64,000 nt of DNA, from the NCBI GenBank assembly GCA_035456405.1, contig DATIDG010000070.1, positions 1-64,000 of the forward strand, given 5' to 3'. Shown here piece by piece: positions 63,989 to 64,000 of this stretch. The position numbers and the translations under genes were made by a program. Under the pieces are notes generated by a model that worked only from the letters and a program-made list of their open reading frames with translations, was not told where the DNA came from and did no database searches. The stretch comes from JAGVSZ01 sp035456405. Its GTDB lineage: Bacteria > Pseudomonadota > Gammaproteobacteria > Burkholderiales > SG8-39. Position 1 is the first letter of the stretch, and each line of letters starts with the position of its first letter.

Positions 63989-64000
63989 GTCGACAAGCTT

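Noticed and set aside
63989..64000. GTCGACAAGCTT at the very end of the window, looking like a cloning polylinker.
   Set aside because: Two adjacent 6-base restriction sites can occur by chance, and the flanking sequence (terminator after rubredoxin) is natural. There is no other vector sequence.

Overview
The window is a high-GC stretch of a betaproteobacterial chromosome. Gene content and order are typical of Burkholderiales/Rhodocyclales/Nitrosomonadales relatives: lysM-dprA-smg-topB opposite def-fmt-htpX-rsmB-ntrYX-trkAH; accB-accC-prmA-DUF3426-pfkB; ubiK-comM; glnK-amtB; hemL-thiE. I cannot assign a genus. I saw no tRNA, rRNA, CRISPR array, insertion sequence, phage gene or integrase. 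Coding density is very high, and many neighbours share a 4-base start/stop overlap (ATGA or GTGA), so most genes sit in tight operons.

Layout. 1-6.4 kb: the gyrB 3' end, then a leftward lysM-dprA-smg-topB run. 6.5-17.8 kb: a rightward housekeeping run (def, fmt, htpX, rsmB, a DUF4390 protein, the NtrY/NtrX-like two-component pair, trkA, trkH, a short CobW-like GTPase). 17.8-19.9 kb: leftward genes for a lipoprotein, a CbiM-like membrane protein, a MOSC protein and a RidA protein. 20.1-29.1 kb: a complete RND drug-efflux operon (adaptor, two RND pumps, outer-membrane channel). 29.3-33.0 kb: metH behind a long leader that looks like a SAM-II-class riboswitch with an intrinsic terminator. 33.3-37.3 kb: a rhodanese, an MFS transporter, an acyl-CoA ligase and a divergent MarR regulator. 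37.4-40.3 kb: a nitrogen-regulated operon of a TorF-like porin, glnK and amtB, preceded by a sigma-54 promoter and NtrC-like sites. 40.4-43.0 kb: ubiK, comM, apaH. 43.4-51.4 kb: an acyltransferase, hinT, a broken glycine-zipper lipoprotein gene, and a long leftward operon (nucleotidyltransferase-like protein, tlpA, aroQ, accB, accC, prmA, DUF3426, pfkB-type kinase). 51.5-58.2 kb: mpl, a YqiA-type esterase, an RNase II-family gene, tonB, mtgA and a corA-type gene with an amber codon near its start. 58.1-64.0 kb: a UMF1-type MFS transporter, mgtE, mscL, hemL, thiE and rubredoxin.

How it works together. Three themes stand out. Nitrogen: NtrYX plus an NtrC/sigma-54-type porin-PII-ammonium channel operon. 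Cation and osmotic balance: TrkAH, CorA, MgtE, MscL and a possible metal-handling trio. Envelope and lipid supply: AccBC, acyltransferase, Mpl, MtgA, LysM, TonB. The most interesting element is the metH leader. A SAM-II-like core (GATTTGA, GCTTGC and GCTAAA boxes, plus a pseudoknot-compatible pair) starts a few bases after a sigma-70 promoter and is followed by an intrinsic terminator just before the metH ATG. An extra segment inside the aptamer can pair with the terminator stem, which suggests a built-in antiterminator.
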